A program made the translations under genes and the position numbers. From NCBI GenBank assembly GCA_017449525.1, contig JAFTFL010000017.1, forward strand, positions 62,001-126,000: a DNA stretch of 64,000 nucleotides. The letters run 5' to 3'. The notes below the pieces were generated by a model, which was given only the letters and a program-made list of their open reading frames with translations, did no database searches and was not told where the DNA came from. Below are positions 29,498 to 38,392 of this stretch, in pieces (positions within the stretch are counted from its first letter, which is position 1; each line of letters begins with the position of its first letter). The DNA is from Bacteroidales bacterium. Lineage in GTDB: Bacteria; Bacteroidota; Bacteroidia; Bacteroidales; P3.

Positions 29498-29830
29498 TGT
29501 GTTCCTTGTTATATTCGTCTTGCACCTGGCATCTGCGCGGGCGCACTGTCGGTTGCCGCAGCGCAGAAAGCCCTCCCTCTCTCGGTTTATGGTTCTTCGT
29601 TCTGTTAGTATAGCCTCTTTTGTCAGCACTGCTGAATGGCTATGTTTTCACTTTTTTTAGTTTTCTTGTTGTTCTCCTCACCGTGGGTATGCCCCACAAC
29701 CACACCACAAGCGCTGCGCTTCGAGCCTTTTTCGTCAGCTCGGCACATACGTTTCGTTCTCTCTGTAACAATCACGTTATTAGGCATATATATATATGCG
29801 TTGTCGGTGTTTTCGGTACAGTTCGAACTG
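29498..29830 (-). other. Long untranslated leader of the adhesin operon
   Basis: If transcription starts just below the TATCTTTG box at 29831-29838, the mRNA has a leader of about 330 bases before the chosen ATG, or about 195 before the alternative ATG at 29629. It contains T-rich stretches and an alternating TA tract near 29785. No riboswitch or leader peptide was recognised. Confidence 0.45.
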
Positions 29831-29838
29831 CAAAGATA
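29831..29838 (-). promoter_or_regulatory. Candidate proximal promoter -7 element of the adhesin operon
   Basis: TATCTTTG on the minus strand matches TAnnTTTG. No -33 TTTG is seen at 20 bases; a TTG lies only 10 bases upstream. Confidence 0.5.
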
Positions 29839-29959
29839 TTATTTTTCAACGACACACACCTCCTTTGCCTGCGGCCAACTCCGACCTCCCCAACGGATGC
29901 CCTCGGACAGCCCGTTCACCAGCCTCCAGATGCCTTGCCACTTCCCCCCATTCTTCGGC

Positions 29960-30118
29960 CAACGGCAAGAACGCCTATGCCGTACGACAGCGAGGCCATA
30001 GCCGTACGGCATTACCCCCAGATGCCGTACGGCACCACAGCTACACGACATACTGATTCCAAAGACGATAGCAGCAGCCGAGTCGTACTGCCGCACGACA
30101 GTTGACCCCACGGCGTAC
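29960..30118. repeat. Periodic palindrome array C (CGTACG type, 22 bp)
   Basis: GTAC cores start at 29982, 30004, 30027 and 30115, with GCAC at 30093 and a relaxed copy at 29960. Steps are 22, 22, 23, 66 (three periods, the inner two sites eroded) and 22. Most cores lie in CCGTACGRC. The bases between cores differ from unit to unit. The array fills the divergent gap between the adhesin operon and the esterase gene. Confidence 0.7.
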
Positions 30119-30224
30119 GACCACGGGAACCATGCTCAGGGCGAGCAGCAATGAAAAGCGGGCAACACGTCGGGTAGCACTCGGCCGCCAAGCAGGCCAC
30201 GACTCAAGCCTGCACACGACGATG

Positions 30225-30232
30225 CAAAGGTA
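30225..30232 (-). promoter_or_regulatory. Candidate distal minus-strand promoter upstream of array C
   Basis: TACCTTTG on the minus strand lies in the context TTCGTACCTTTGCA, identical to the one at 51889-51896. A transcript starting here would run through array C towards the adhesin operon. Confidence 0.45.
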
Positions 30233-30323
30233 CGAAAAAAGAAGGACTCTTGGCCAGAAACTTTGCACCACTTGCGGTACTGGCCACACAATAATAGAGG
30301 TAGGCTCGCCGTTTGCTGCTGCA

Positions 30324-32060
30324 ATGACAAGACAACACATCGCTTGGCTTCTCCTGTGCGTGGTCGTGGCACTCGGCTTCGCAAGTTGTGGACATTCCAC
30401 GCCGAACGCCGACAGCGCGCCGACTCAAGCCTCTCTGCCGCAACAGGCTACACCCATCACCCCCCAGGCTATAGACGAGCCCGTAGTGGGGCGCACCTAC
30501 ATGGTGGTGGTGGACGGCGACACGGTGCTGGCACGCGTGGAGCATGCCTCCGGCCGACGTATTGAGGGCTCCTACTTTCCCCTCGAGGTGGGCAGCAACC
30601 GCGTTGCGCCCCACCCCTTCCGCCTCAAGCTGCGGCGGCGCAACCTGCTCATCGAGACAGACAATCGCGAGCAGAAACTGCGCCGCGCCGGCTACACTGC
30701 CGAGGAGCTGCTCAGCGGCCAAGCCCACATGCTCGCGACGAGCGACGGGTTGCCCTGTGTGGTAGCCGCCTCGCTCCTGCCCGTGTGGTCCTATGAAGGC
30801 GTGGAGGACAGCCGCTTCACGACACGCCAAAGCGAGGTGCAGGTGCAGCGCGATGTGCGCTACGGGGTGGCGCGTGGCTACTGGACCTCCACGGCCGACA
30901 CCGCCACCGACAACATGGGGCGGCTGGTGCGCGAAGGACTGCGCAACACGTTGCGACAGGATTTGTTGCCGCTCACCCTCGACCTCTACCTGCCCACCGC
31001 TGAGGCGGGACCTGGCAACCGCCCGCTGGTGATGCTCATACACGGCGGCGGCTTCTATGTGGGCAGTAAGCGCGACCTGGGCATGGAGTTGTGGTGTCGC
31101 CACTTGGCCGCACTGGGCTACGTGGCCGCCTCAATAGATTATCGTATGGGCTTCTTGCCCTCGCGCAACGACATTGAACGCACGGCCTACAAAGCCCTAC
31201 AGGATGCGCATGCTGCTATGCGCTACCTCGTGGCGCACGCCGCAGACTATGCCATCGACACCGCCCGTCTCTATGTGGGCGGGTGCAGCGCCGGAGCCAT
31301 CACTGCCCTGAACCTGGCCTACATGAACAATACGAACCGCCCCGACGCGTCGCGCAAGGTGCGTGGCTTGGTGGCACGCTATGTGGACCACCACTCTCCT
31401 ACACCCCTTGGCGACACGCTGCGTGGCGACCTGGGCTTGGTGGAGCAGAGCGGCAACAGCCTTAGGACGCGGTTCCGCCTGCGCGCCGTCATCAACATGT
31501 GGGGCGCGGTGCGCGACCTCGACATGCTCACAGCCGACGGGCCCGCCATCCTCTCCTTCCACGGCGATGCCGACCGCATTGTACCCTACGACACAGGGTT
31601 CCCCTTCAGCGACATCAGCGACCGATTGGGCAGACGCCTATTCGGCACCATGTACGGCTCGGCAGCCATAGACCAGCGCGCCCACCAGATAGGGCTGCAC
31701 TCCGAACTGCACACCTACGTAGGGCGTGGCCATTCGCTCCACAAGCACGACGACGGCAGCCTCGACACCGCAGCCTACAACGCGCTGCGCGATACGATGG
31801 CAACTTTCCTCTACCGCACCATGTTGCCCCACCCTGCCCACATAGCCAACGACTACTACAACCCACGCCGCTACACCATAGTACACCCCCAGGTGGGCTA
31901 CGTCATGTGGCAAGCCGAAGGTGGCTTTCTGCTTGCAGCCTCGCCCACCGAAGCCCTCGTGGTGTGGGACAACAGCGCACCGCGCCACGTGCTGCACGCC
32001 GCCGGACGCTATGACAACGGCATCGGCTTCACCCTACACCGCAACGAAGACAACGAATAG
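30324..32060 (+). CDS. Lipoprotein alpha/beta-hydrolase (carboxylesterase-like)
   Basis: A 578-residue predicted lipoprotein hydrolase. The start at 30324 gives MTRQHIAWLLLCVVVALGFASC with the lipobox cysteine at residue 22; the frame runs 74 codons further upstream without sense. The hydrolase signature is complete: HGGGFYVGSK (oxyanion loop, near residue 240), GGCSAGAITALN with the nucleophile serine in GCSAG (near residue 320), FHGDADRIVP with the acid, and GRGHSLHKHDD with the histidine. The N-terminal 180 residues are a separate part of unknown fold. Substrates may be short acyl esters or ester-decorated glycans, but the sequence does not decide. A 66-residue gene follows after 16 bases. 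Confidence 0.82.
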   Translation: MTRQHIAWLLLCVVVALGFASCGHSTPNADSAPTQASLPQQATPITPQAIDEPVVGRTYMVVVDGDTVLARVEHASGRRIEGSYFPLEVGSNRVAPHPFRLKLRRRNLLIETDNREQKLRRAGYTAEELLSGQAHMLATSDGLPCVVAASLLPVWSYEGVEDSRFTTRQSEVQVQRDVRYGVARGYWTSTADTATDNMGRLVREGLRNTLRQDLLPLTLDLYLPTAEAGPGNRPLVMLIHGGGFYVGSKRDLGMELWCRHLAALGYVAASIDYRMGFLPSRNDIERTAYKALQDAHAAMRYLVAHAADYAIDTARLYVGGCSAGAITALNLAYMNNTNRPDASRKVRGLVARYVDHHSPTPLGDTLRGDLGLVEQSGNSLRTRFRLRAVINMWGAVRDLDMLTADGPAILSFHGDADRIVPYDTGFPFSDISDRLGRRLFGTMYGSAAIDQRAHQIGLHSELHTYVGRGHSLHKHDDGSLDTAAYNALRDTMATFLYRTMLPHPAHIANDYYNPRRYTIVHPQVGYVMWQAEGGFLLAASPTEALVVWDNSAPRHVLHAAGRYDNGIGFTLHRNEDNE

Positions 32061-32076
32061 AACCATCACCACACCC

Positions 32077-32277
32077 ATGGACACACAACAAGAACTGCAA
32101 CACCTCAGACAGTTGCTGCTGAACTACGAGGAGTTGGCCACCGACCAGGAAGACGACCCCTCCTACGTGGCGCGCGGCAACGGCTTCTGCGACGCGAAAT
32201 ACAGCACCGACTTCATAGAGGGCAGAATAGCCCAACTGCGGCAGCAGATAGCCCAATTGGAGCAGACGCTGCATTAG
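32077..32277 (+). CDS. 66-residue coiled-coil protein of unknown function
   Basis: A small acidic protein. The first 25 residues (MDTQQELQHLRQLLLNYEEL) and the last 22 (IEGRIAQLRQQIAQLEQTLH) have heptad-like leucines and predict two short helices or a coiled coil, joined by a loop with DDPSYVARGNGFCDAKYS. It begins 16 bases after the esterase stop and is probably its operon partner. No family is recognised. The frame is longer upstream, but the ATG at 32077 is the first after the esterase stop. Confidence 0.6.
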   Translation: MDTQQELQHLRQLLLNYEELATDQEDDPSYVARGNGFCDAKYSTDFIEGRIAQLRQQIAQLEQTLH

Positions 32278-32339
32278 GCCATCGCACAGCGTCCACCCTT
32301 CGGCACAGCTGATAGAAACCTCATGTCGAACTTTCTTCG

Positions 32340-32347
32340 TAATTTTG
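32340..32347 (+). promoter_or_regulatory. Candidate promoter -7 element of the WG-repeat gene
   Basis: TAATTTTG matches TAnnTTTG and would give a leader of about 60 bases before the ATG at 32415. Confidence 0.5.
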
Positions 32348-32414
32348 CACCCTCGGCAGAGGGGCTGCCGACAGCACAGCACCCCTGCCTACAGACCGTC
32401 ATCTAACCACATTC

Positions 32415-34070
32415 ATGCACTACAGCACCCACCCACTCACCGTTCGCAACTACGTTGCTTTCAGCATTCTGCTCCTAACCCTTTTCCTCAGCATCCCCGC
32501 CGAAGCACAGCGCAAGGCGAAGCAAAAGAAAACGAAACAATACGACGAAATGACGTTCATAGAGCGTGCTGGGCAGCGACCTGCTTGGTACCGCACACGG
32601 CGTGGAAGCCTCTACGGCGCCTGCGACTCGGCCAAAAGCGAACTGGTGCCCTGCCGCTACGATACGATCATATACGAATACATCTTCCATGGGCCACGCT
32701 ACTTCGTGGTAAAGCAGAACGGGATGGGAGGCATCGTGAGCGAAGATGGCCGCGAGATGATGCCCCCCACCTTCTACGACGAAGTGCGCTACGAACAGAT
32801 GCTCAATGCCCGAAACAGCACGACCGACATGTACTTTGCGGTGAAGAGAGGCGACAAATGGGGAGTCTGCAACCTGCAACGCACTGAGATTATACCCTGT
32901 CTTTTTGAACGCGCACTCATAAACATAGACAAGGACGGTGAAGTCTTTTGCCAAGTGCAACAGAACGGCAAGTGGGGAGTGCGCACATTGGACAACAAAG
33001 AGATACTGCCCTGCAAGTACAACAACATATACCGCCCCAACAGCACACACTACATGATAACCCTCAACGGCAAACAGGGTATAGCCGATGCTTCGGGTCG
33101 CGAGGTGGTGCCCTGCCGCTACGCGGAGGCCACACGCCTCACAGCCGACGACGGCACAGTGTGGTATAGTGTGAAGCAGAACGGATTGGCTGGCAGCTGC
33201 AATGCAGAAGGCACGGAGGTCGTACCCTGCAAGTACAACGAGGGTGTCAACCTGCTGGTCGAAGAAGAGAACCACCAGTGCAAATGGTTCCACGTGGCAC
33301 ACAAGGGCAAGTGTGGGGCATACAGCATGGATGGCAAACAGCTCATTGCCTGCCAGTACAGCAGCGTGATATACAACGCCGAGGAAGGCCACTTCGAGGT
33401 GAAGGACAGCGAAAAGGGCAAATACAGAGCCACCAAAGTGTCGCTGCCCTGCAAAGCCACCCCCAAGAAGCCAGAGCCTAAGGCTACACCCGTGGCACAA
33501 GCCACCAACACCGAACAGCAGCGACTGGAGACCCTGTTCCAACAAGCGAGAACCCAATACACCAATGACCCGAACCAACAAATCAAGGCTTACCAGGAAG
33601 TAACCCAACAGGATCCATACAACCGATTCGGGTACAAAGCTCTTGCACTCAACAATATCGGTGTAATTTGCGAACAGTTGGGCGACCTGCCCACTGCAAA
33701 AAAATACTTTGAGGAGGCCGCCAAACTCAGTCCCAATGAACCAGTCATCAAGAACAACTGCAAGAACATAAAGGCCAAACTGCGCAACCAGCGGCTCACC
33801 ACCGTAGGCAATGTACTGAGCCAAATAAGTCAAGGTATGATGCAGGCCAACCAAGCCATGATGCAAGCCCAAATAGAGGCCAATCGGGAGAGTAGGAGCA
33901 GCTCCTCGTCGTCGAGCAGCAGCAGCTCTTCAAGCAGCACAAGAACCGAGCCAGAATACATGGAAACAATAGAATACGCCCCAAACTATACGGGCAAGGA
34001 CAACAGCGTGTGGTGCGAGAAGTGCGGCAAGTTAGCCCCCCGCCACGCGCACATCAAGAAGCGGATATGA
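32415..34070 (+). CDS. WG-repeat and TPR protein with a CxxC tail
   Basis: A 551-residue exported protein with an N-terminal hydrophobic signal ending in FLSIPAEAQ. Residues about 60-345 hold at least six WG-type repeats of about 45 residues (examples VKRGDKWGVCNLQRTEIIPC and VQQNGKWGVRTLDNKEILPC). Several keep the PCKY or PCRY end that marks the following strand. Residues about 375-455 form one or two TPR units (NRFGYKALALNNIGVICEQLGD). A serine tract near residue 500 leads to a C-terminal CEKCGKLAPRHAH element that could bind zinc, unusual for an exported protein. WG-repeat proteins are common in Bacteroidota and mostly of unknown function. It has its own promoter and lies 69 bases before metG. 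Confidence 0.8.
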   Translation: MHYSTHPLTVRNYVAFSILLLTLFLSIPAEAQRKAKQKKTKQYDEMTFIERAGQRPAWYRTRRGSLYGACDSAKSELVPCRYDTIIYEYIFHGPRYFVVKQNGMGGIVSEDGREMMPPTFYDEVRYEQMLNARNSTTDMYFAVKRGDKWGVCNLQRTEIIPCLFERALINIDKDGEVFCQVQQNGKWGVRTLDNKEILPCKYNNIYRPNSTHYMITLNGKQGIADASGREVVPCRYAEATRLTADDGTVWYSVKQNGLAGSCNAEGTEVVPCKYNEGVNLLVEEENHQCKWFHVAHKGKCGAYSMDGKQLIACQYSSVIYNAEEGHFEVKDSEKGKYRATKVSLPCKATPKKPEPKATPVAQATNTEQQRLETLFQQARTQYTNDPNQQIKAYQEVTQQDPYNRFGYKALALNNIGVICEQLGDLPTAKKYFEEAAKLSPNEPVIKNNCKNIKAKLRNQRLTTVGNVLSQISQGMMQANQAMMQAQIEANRESRSSSSSSSSSSSSSSTRTEPEYMETIEYAPNYTGKDNSVWCEKCGKLAPRHAHIKKRI

Positions 34071-34139
34071 CACGCCTCGCGTTTTCATAATAGAACAACA
34101 CCTTACTATTTATACATACATCAAAAACATCATCACACT

Positions 34140-36191
34140 ATGACCTACACCGACAAGACGCACAAGCGATACACCATCACCTCTGCCCTGCCCTATGCCA
34201 ACGGCCCTGTGCACATAGGCCACTTGGCAGGCGTATACATACCAGCCGACATCTATGCACGCTACCTGCGCAGTGCGGGCGAAGAGGTGCTGTTCATCGG
34301 CGGCAGCGACGAGCACGGGGTGCCCATCACCATCAAGGCACGCAAAGAGGGCTGTACGCCGCAGGACATCGTGGACCGTTACCATGCCATCATACGCGAC
34401 TCCTTTGCAGAACTGGGCATCAGCTTCGACATTTACAGCCGAACCTCCTGCGCAGAACATCACCATACAGCCGCCGACTTCTTCACCCGTCTCCACGACA
34501 AAGGGAGCTTCATAGAGAAGACGTCGCAGCAATATTACGACGAAGAGGCAGGCCAGTTCCTGGCCGACCGCTACATCACCGGCACCTGTCCTCACTGCGG
34601 CAACGAGCACGCCTACGGCGACCAGTGCGAAGCCTGCGGCACCAGCCTGGCTGCCACCGACCTCATTAACCCCAAGAGCACCCTGAGCGGCAACCCACCA
34701 GTACTGCGCGAGACGAAGCACTGGTATTTGCCTCTTGACCAAGACGAACCGTGGCTACGCCGCTGGATACTGGAAGGCCACAAGGAGGACTGGAAGAGCA
34801 ATGTGTATGGGCAGTGCAAATCGTGGATTGACGCCGGATTGCAGCCCCGCGCAGTAACGCGCGATTTAGATTGGGGTGTGAAAGTGCCATTGACCAACGC
34901 CGAAGGCAAAGTTCTCTATGTGTGGTTTGATGCTCCCATCGGCTACATCTCCTTCACCAAACAACTGAAGGGGAATGACTGGGAGAAGTGGTGGAAGGAC
35001 AAAGATACAAAGCTGGTGCACTTCATCGGTAAGGACAACATTGTGTTCCACTGCATCATCTTCCCTGCTATGCTACACGCCGACGGCTCCTACATTATGC
35101 CTGACAACGTGCCAGCCAACGAGTTCCTCAATCTGGAAGGAGACAAGATAAGCACCTCCCGTAATTGGGCGGTGTGGCTGCACGAGTACCTGCGCGATTT
35201 TGCCGGTAAGCAGGACGTACTACGCTATACGCTTTGCGCCAATGCGCCCGAGACGAAGGACAACGACTTCACTTGGCGCGATTTCCAACTGAAGAACAAC
35301 AGCGAGCTGGTGGCTATACTGGGCAACTTCGTGAACCGTACGGTGGTGCTGACTCACAAGTTCTTCGATGGGCACGTGCCTGCACAGGGAGAACTCTCCG
35401 ACCTTGACAGAGAGACGCTGGCAGAGTTGGCCACCTACCCCGAACGCATAGGCCGCAGCATCGAGACCTACAGGTTCCGCGAGGCACTGTCGGAGATGAT
35501 GAACCTGGCACGTCTGGGCAACAAGTACCTCACCGAAACGGAACCGTGGAAGATAGCCAAGACCGACCTGCAACGAGCCGCCACAGTGCTGAACATCAGC
35601 CTGCAGATATGCGCCAACTTGGCCATACTGTGCGAGCCATTCCTACCCTTCACCGCCGAGAAACTGCGCGTGATGCTCGCCATGGAACAACTGCCCTGGC
35701 GCGAAGCAGGCAAAGCACTATTGGAAGAGAAGCACTCTATAGGCCAAGCCGAGTTGCTGTTCGAAAAGATAGAGGACGCTGCGATAGAGGCACAGGTGGC
35801 CCGTTTGCAACAGACCAAGCAGCAGAACGAACTGGCCGCCTGGCAACCAGCACAGGTGAAGCCAATCGTAAGTTTCGACGACTTCGGACGCGTGGACATT
35901 CGCGTGGGCACGGTACTGGAGTGCACAAAAGTGCCGAAGGCCGACAAGCTACTACAATTTAAGATAGAGGACGGTATGGGTACGCGTACCATAGTGAGTG
36001 GCATTGCGAAGCACTACCCCGACCCTGCAGCACTGGTGGGCAAACAGGTGTGCTTCATAGCCAACTTCGCGCCACGTAAGCTCAAAGGCGTTGAGAGCCA
36101 GGGTATGATACTGAGCGCCGAGGACAAGGACGGACGACTGGTGCTCATTACCCCCTCCGACATGGTGGCCGCTGGCTGCGGAGTGGGTTGA
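34140..36191 (+). CDS. metG: Methionyl-tRNA synthetase
   Basis: A 683-residue class I synthetase that charges initiator and elongator tRNA-Met. The HIGH-type motif is HIGH itself in [12 protein letters not shown] near residue 25. The zinc knuckle has CPHC and CEAC pairs near residues 150 and 162, and the KMSKS-type loop is [10 protein letters not shown] near residue 336. After the anticodon-binding helical domain comes an EMAPII/Arc1p-type tRNA-binding domain ([27 protein letters not shown], residues about 577-683), which is common in Bacteroidota MetG. It is transcribed with or just after the WG-repeat gene and ends at a hairpin shared with the convergent fcl gene. Confidence 0.97.
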   Translation: MTYTDKTHKRYTITSALPYANGPVHIGHLAGVYIPADIYARYLRSAGEEVLFIGGSDEHGVPITIKARKEGCTPQDIVDRYHAIIRDSFAELGISFDIYSRTSCAEHHHTAADFFTRLHDKGSFIEKTSQQYYDEEAGQFLADRYITGTCPHCGNEHAYGDQCEACGTSLAATDLINPKSTLSGNPPVLRETKHWYLPLDQDEPWLRRWILEGHKEDWKSNVYGQCKSWIDAGLQPRAVTRDLDWGVKVPLTNAEGKVLYVWFDAPIGYISFTKQLKGNDWEKWWKDKDTKLVHFIGKDNIVFHCIIFPAMLHADGSYIMPDNVPANEFLNLEGDKISTSRNWAVWLHEYLRDFAGKQDVLRYTLCANAPETKDNDFTWRDFQLKNNSELVAILGNFVNRTVVLTHKFFDGHVPAQGELSDLDRETLAELATYPERIGRSIETYRFREALSEMMNLARLGNKYLTETEPWKIAKTDLQRAATVLNISLQICANLAILCEPFLPFTAEKLRVMLAMEQLPWREAGKALLEEKHSIGQAELLFEKIEDAAIEAQVARLQQTKQQNELAAWQPAQVKPIVSFDDFGRVDIRVGTVLECTKVPKADKLLQFKIEDGMGTRTIVSGIAKHYPDPAALVGKQVCFIANFAPRKLKGVESQGMILSAEDKDGRLVLITPSDMVAAGCGVG

Positions 36192-36214
36192 TACCCCCAC
36201 CGTACAGAAAGAGG

Positions 36215-36247
36215 AGAGCCTTAGTACCGATGCGATACTAAGGCTCT
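36215..36247. terminator. Hairpin between convergent metG and fcl
   Basis: A perfect 12-bp stem (AGAGCCTTAGTA / TACTAAGGCTCT) with a 9-base loop lies 24 bases after the metG stop and 24 bases after the fcl stop. T content after it is modest on both strands, so it may act as a bidirectional terminator. Confidence 0.65.
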
Positions 36248-36270
36248 TGTTATAATAAGGTTATGATGTC

Positions 36271-37314
36271 CTACTGAAGATACCAGTCGTATAGTCGACG
36301 TAGCCCGTCGGAGAGCTCCACCTGGTGGTGCCAGCCAAGGGCATGAAGACGCGAAGGGTCGGTGAGCTTGCGTGGAGTGCCATCGGGATGGATGCCGTCG
36401 AACCGCACCTCGCCCTCATAGCCCACCACTGCAGCCACCCTACGGGAGAGCTCGGCAATAGTGCATTCTCGCCCTGTGCCCACATTGACGAACGGGGCTC
36501 CCTGCGCCATCAACTGCTGTGCCGACACCCGCTCCAACAAGTAGACACAGGCATCGGCCATATCGTCGCTCCACAGGAACTCCCGCAGCGGACTGCCTGT
36601 ACCCCACAGCATGAGGCTGTCGGGCGTAATGCCATAGCCCAGAAGCCCAGGCTCGGGATGCTCGGGGTCAACGCCCTCGACAGGGCGCGCCAACAGGTCG
36701 GCACGCAATGCCGACGCGCGTCCACTCGACAGGAGTTGCGCCAAGTGCATCTTGCGCATCATTCCAGGCAATACATGCGAAGAGGAGAGGTCGAAATTAT
36801 CACCAGGTCCATAGAGGTTGGTGGGCATCACCGCAATGTAGTCCGTTCCGTATTGGCGGTTGAACGCTTCGCACATCTTCAATCCGGCGATCTTTGCAAG
36901 GGCGTATGGCTCATTGGTGGGCTCGAGCGAGCCAGTGAGCAGTGTTTCCTCACGCATAGGCTGGGGAGCCAGACGCGGATAGATGCAAGTGCTGCCGAGG
37001 AAGAGGAGTTTCTGCACGCCCGTACGGAAGCTCTCGCCGATGACATTCTGCTGAATCTGCAGGTTCTGGTAGATAAAGTCGGCTCCACAGGTGGCATTGG
37101 CCATAATGCCGCCCACCTTAGCAGCAGCCAGTACCACTACATCGGGATGCTGTTCGCGAAAAAAACGGTGCACAGCCATAGGGTCAAGCAAGTCGAGCTC
37201 AGCATGGGAACGCAGCAGGAGGTTGTCGTAGCCCAGTGCCTGCAGTCGGCGTACAATGGCAGAGCCGACCAGCCCCCGGTGGCCAGCCACAAAGATTTTG
37301 TCGCTCTTGTTCAT
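36271..37314 (-). CDS. fcl: GDP-L-fucose synthase
   Basis: A 347-residue short-chain dehydrogenase that converts GDP-4-keto-6-deoxymannose to GDP-L-fucose by epimerisation and NADPH-dependent reduction. The start at 37314 gives MNKSDKIFVAGHRGLVGSAI with the Rossmann glycine loop. The catalytic residues are visible: Ser/Cys in LFLGSTCIYPRLAPQPM near residue 107 and Tyr-Lys in EPYALAKIAG near residue 136. It is the last gene of the polysaccharide operon and lies 25 bases after gmd, so together they make GDP-fucose from GDP-mannose. The genes for GDP-mannose itself (manA, manB, manC) are not in the window. Confidence 0.95.
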   Translation of the reverse strand: MNKSDKIFVAGHRGLVGSAIVRRLQALGYDNLLLRSHAELDLLDPMAVHRFFREQHPDVVVLAAAKVGGIMANATCGADFIYQNLQIQQNVIGESFRTGVQKLLFLGSTCIYPRLAPQPMREETLLTGSLEPTNEPYALAKIAGLKMCEAFNRQYGTDYIAVMPTNLYGPGDNFDLSSSHVLPGMMRKMHLAQLLSSGRASALRADLLARPVEGVDPEHPEPGLLGYGITPDSLMLWGTGSPLREFLWSDDMADACVYLLERVSAQQLMAQGAPFVNVGTGRECTIAELSRRVAAVVGYEGEVRFDGIHPDGTPRKLTDPSRLHALGWHHQVELSDGLRRLYDWYLQ

Positions 37315-37339
37315 GATAAAAGAGATAGATTTGTGCTCG

Positions 37340-38392
37340 TCAACGTGCAGAGACTTGAGCCACATCGTGGCGCACCATGCGCGCCACCAGTTCTTCGAAC
37401 GAAGTCTTGCACGGATTCCACCCCAACTGAGAAGCCGCCTTAGCAGGATTGCCCAAGAGCAAGTCGACCTCGGCAGGGCGGAAGAAGCGCGGGTCGACAG
37501 CCACTAACACGCGTCCTGTAGCCTCGTCGATGCCCTGCTCATTTTCACCTTCGCCTTCCCAACGAAGGCTGATGCCCACCTCGCGAAAAGCCAACGTAGC
37601 GAACTCACGCACGGTGTGGCACGTACCAGTGGCAATCACATAGTCATCGGCCGAAGGTTGCTGCAGCATGAGCCACATGCACTCCACATAGTCGGGAGCA
37701 TAGCCCCAGTCGCGCTGCGCATTGAGGTTTCCCAAATAGAGTCGTTCCTGAAGTCCAGCAGCTATGCGCGCAGCCCCCAAGGAGATCTTACGAGTTACAA
37801 AGTTCTCTCCACGCCGCTCGCTCTCGTGATTGAAGAGGATGCCGTTGCACACATACATGCCATAGGCTTCGCGATAATTCTTGGCAATCCAGAAAGCGTA
37901 CTGCTTTGCCACACCGTATGGAGACCGCGGATAAAAGGGTGTGGTCTCGCTCTGCGGCACCTCAAGCACTCGGCCGTACAGCTCAGAGGTGGCAGCCTGA
38001 TAGATTCGGCACCGATGCACCAGACCCAACGTGCGGACAGCCTCCAGCAGACGGAGCGTTCCATTGGCATCGACATCGGCAGTGTATTCGGGAACGTCGA
38101 AACTGACCTTGACATGGCTCTGCGCAGCCAAATTGTATACCTCGTCGGGCTGTACTTCCTGCAACACGCGTAACAACGAGCTGGAGTCGGTCATATCAGC
38201 GTAGTGGAGTTCAAGCGGTCGGCCAGCACGTATGTCACGCACCCACTCATCTAAGTAGAGGTGTTCGATACGACCTGTGTTGAACGACGAAGAGCGGCGC
38301 ATGATGCCATGCACCTCGTAGCCTTTGTCGAGCAGGAACTCGGCCAAATAGGAACCGTCTTGCCCCGTGATGCCTGTGATGAGTGCTTTCAT
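37340..38392 (-). CDS. gmd: GDP-mannose 4,6-dehydratase
   Basis: A 350-residue extended short-chain dehydrogenase that turns GDP-D-mannose into GDP-4-keto-6-deoxy-D-mannose, the first committed step to GDP-fucose. The NADP loop [15 protein letters not shown] is at residue 6, the [14 protein letters not shown] segment near residue 32 is typical of Gmd, and the catalytic YxxxK is in [12 protein letters not shown] near residue 155. The start overlaps the end of the upstream dehydratase gene by four bases, a sign of tight translational coupling. The length agrees with the family. Confidence 0.96.
   Translation of the reverse strand: MKALITGITGQDGSYLAEFLLDKGYEVHGIMRRSSSFNTGRIEHLYLDEWVRDIRAGRPLELHYADMTDSSSLLRVLQEVQPDEVYNLAAQSHVKVSFDVPEYTADVDANGTLRLLEAVRTLGLVHRCRIYQAATSELYGRVLEVPQSETTPFYPRSPYGVAKQYAFWIAKNYREAYGMYVCNGILFNHESERRGENFVTRKISLGAARIAAGLQERLYLGNLNAQRDWGYAPDYVECMWLMLQQPSADDYVIATGTCHTVREFATLAFREVGISLRWEGEGENEQGIDEATGRVLVAVDPRFFRPAEVDLLLGNPAKAASQLGWNPCKTSFEELVARMVRHDVAQVSAR

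Noticed and set aside
29785-29800. Alternating TA tract as an origin or recombination site
   Set aside because: It is only a few dinucleotides long, with no nearby repeats or associated genes.
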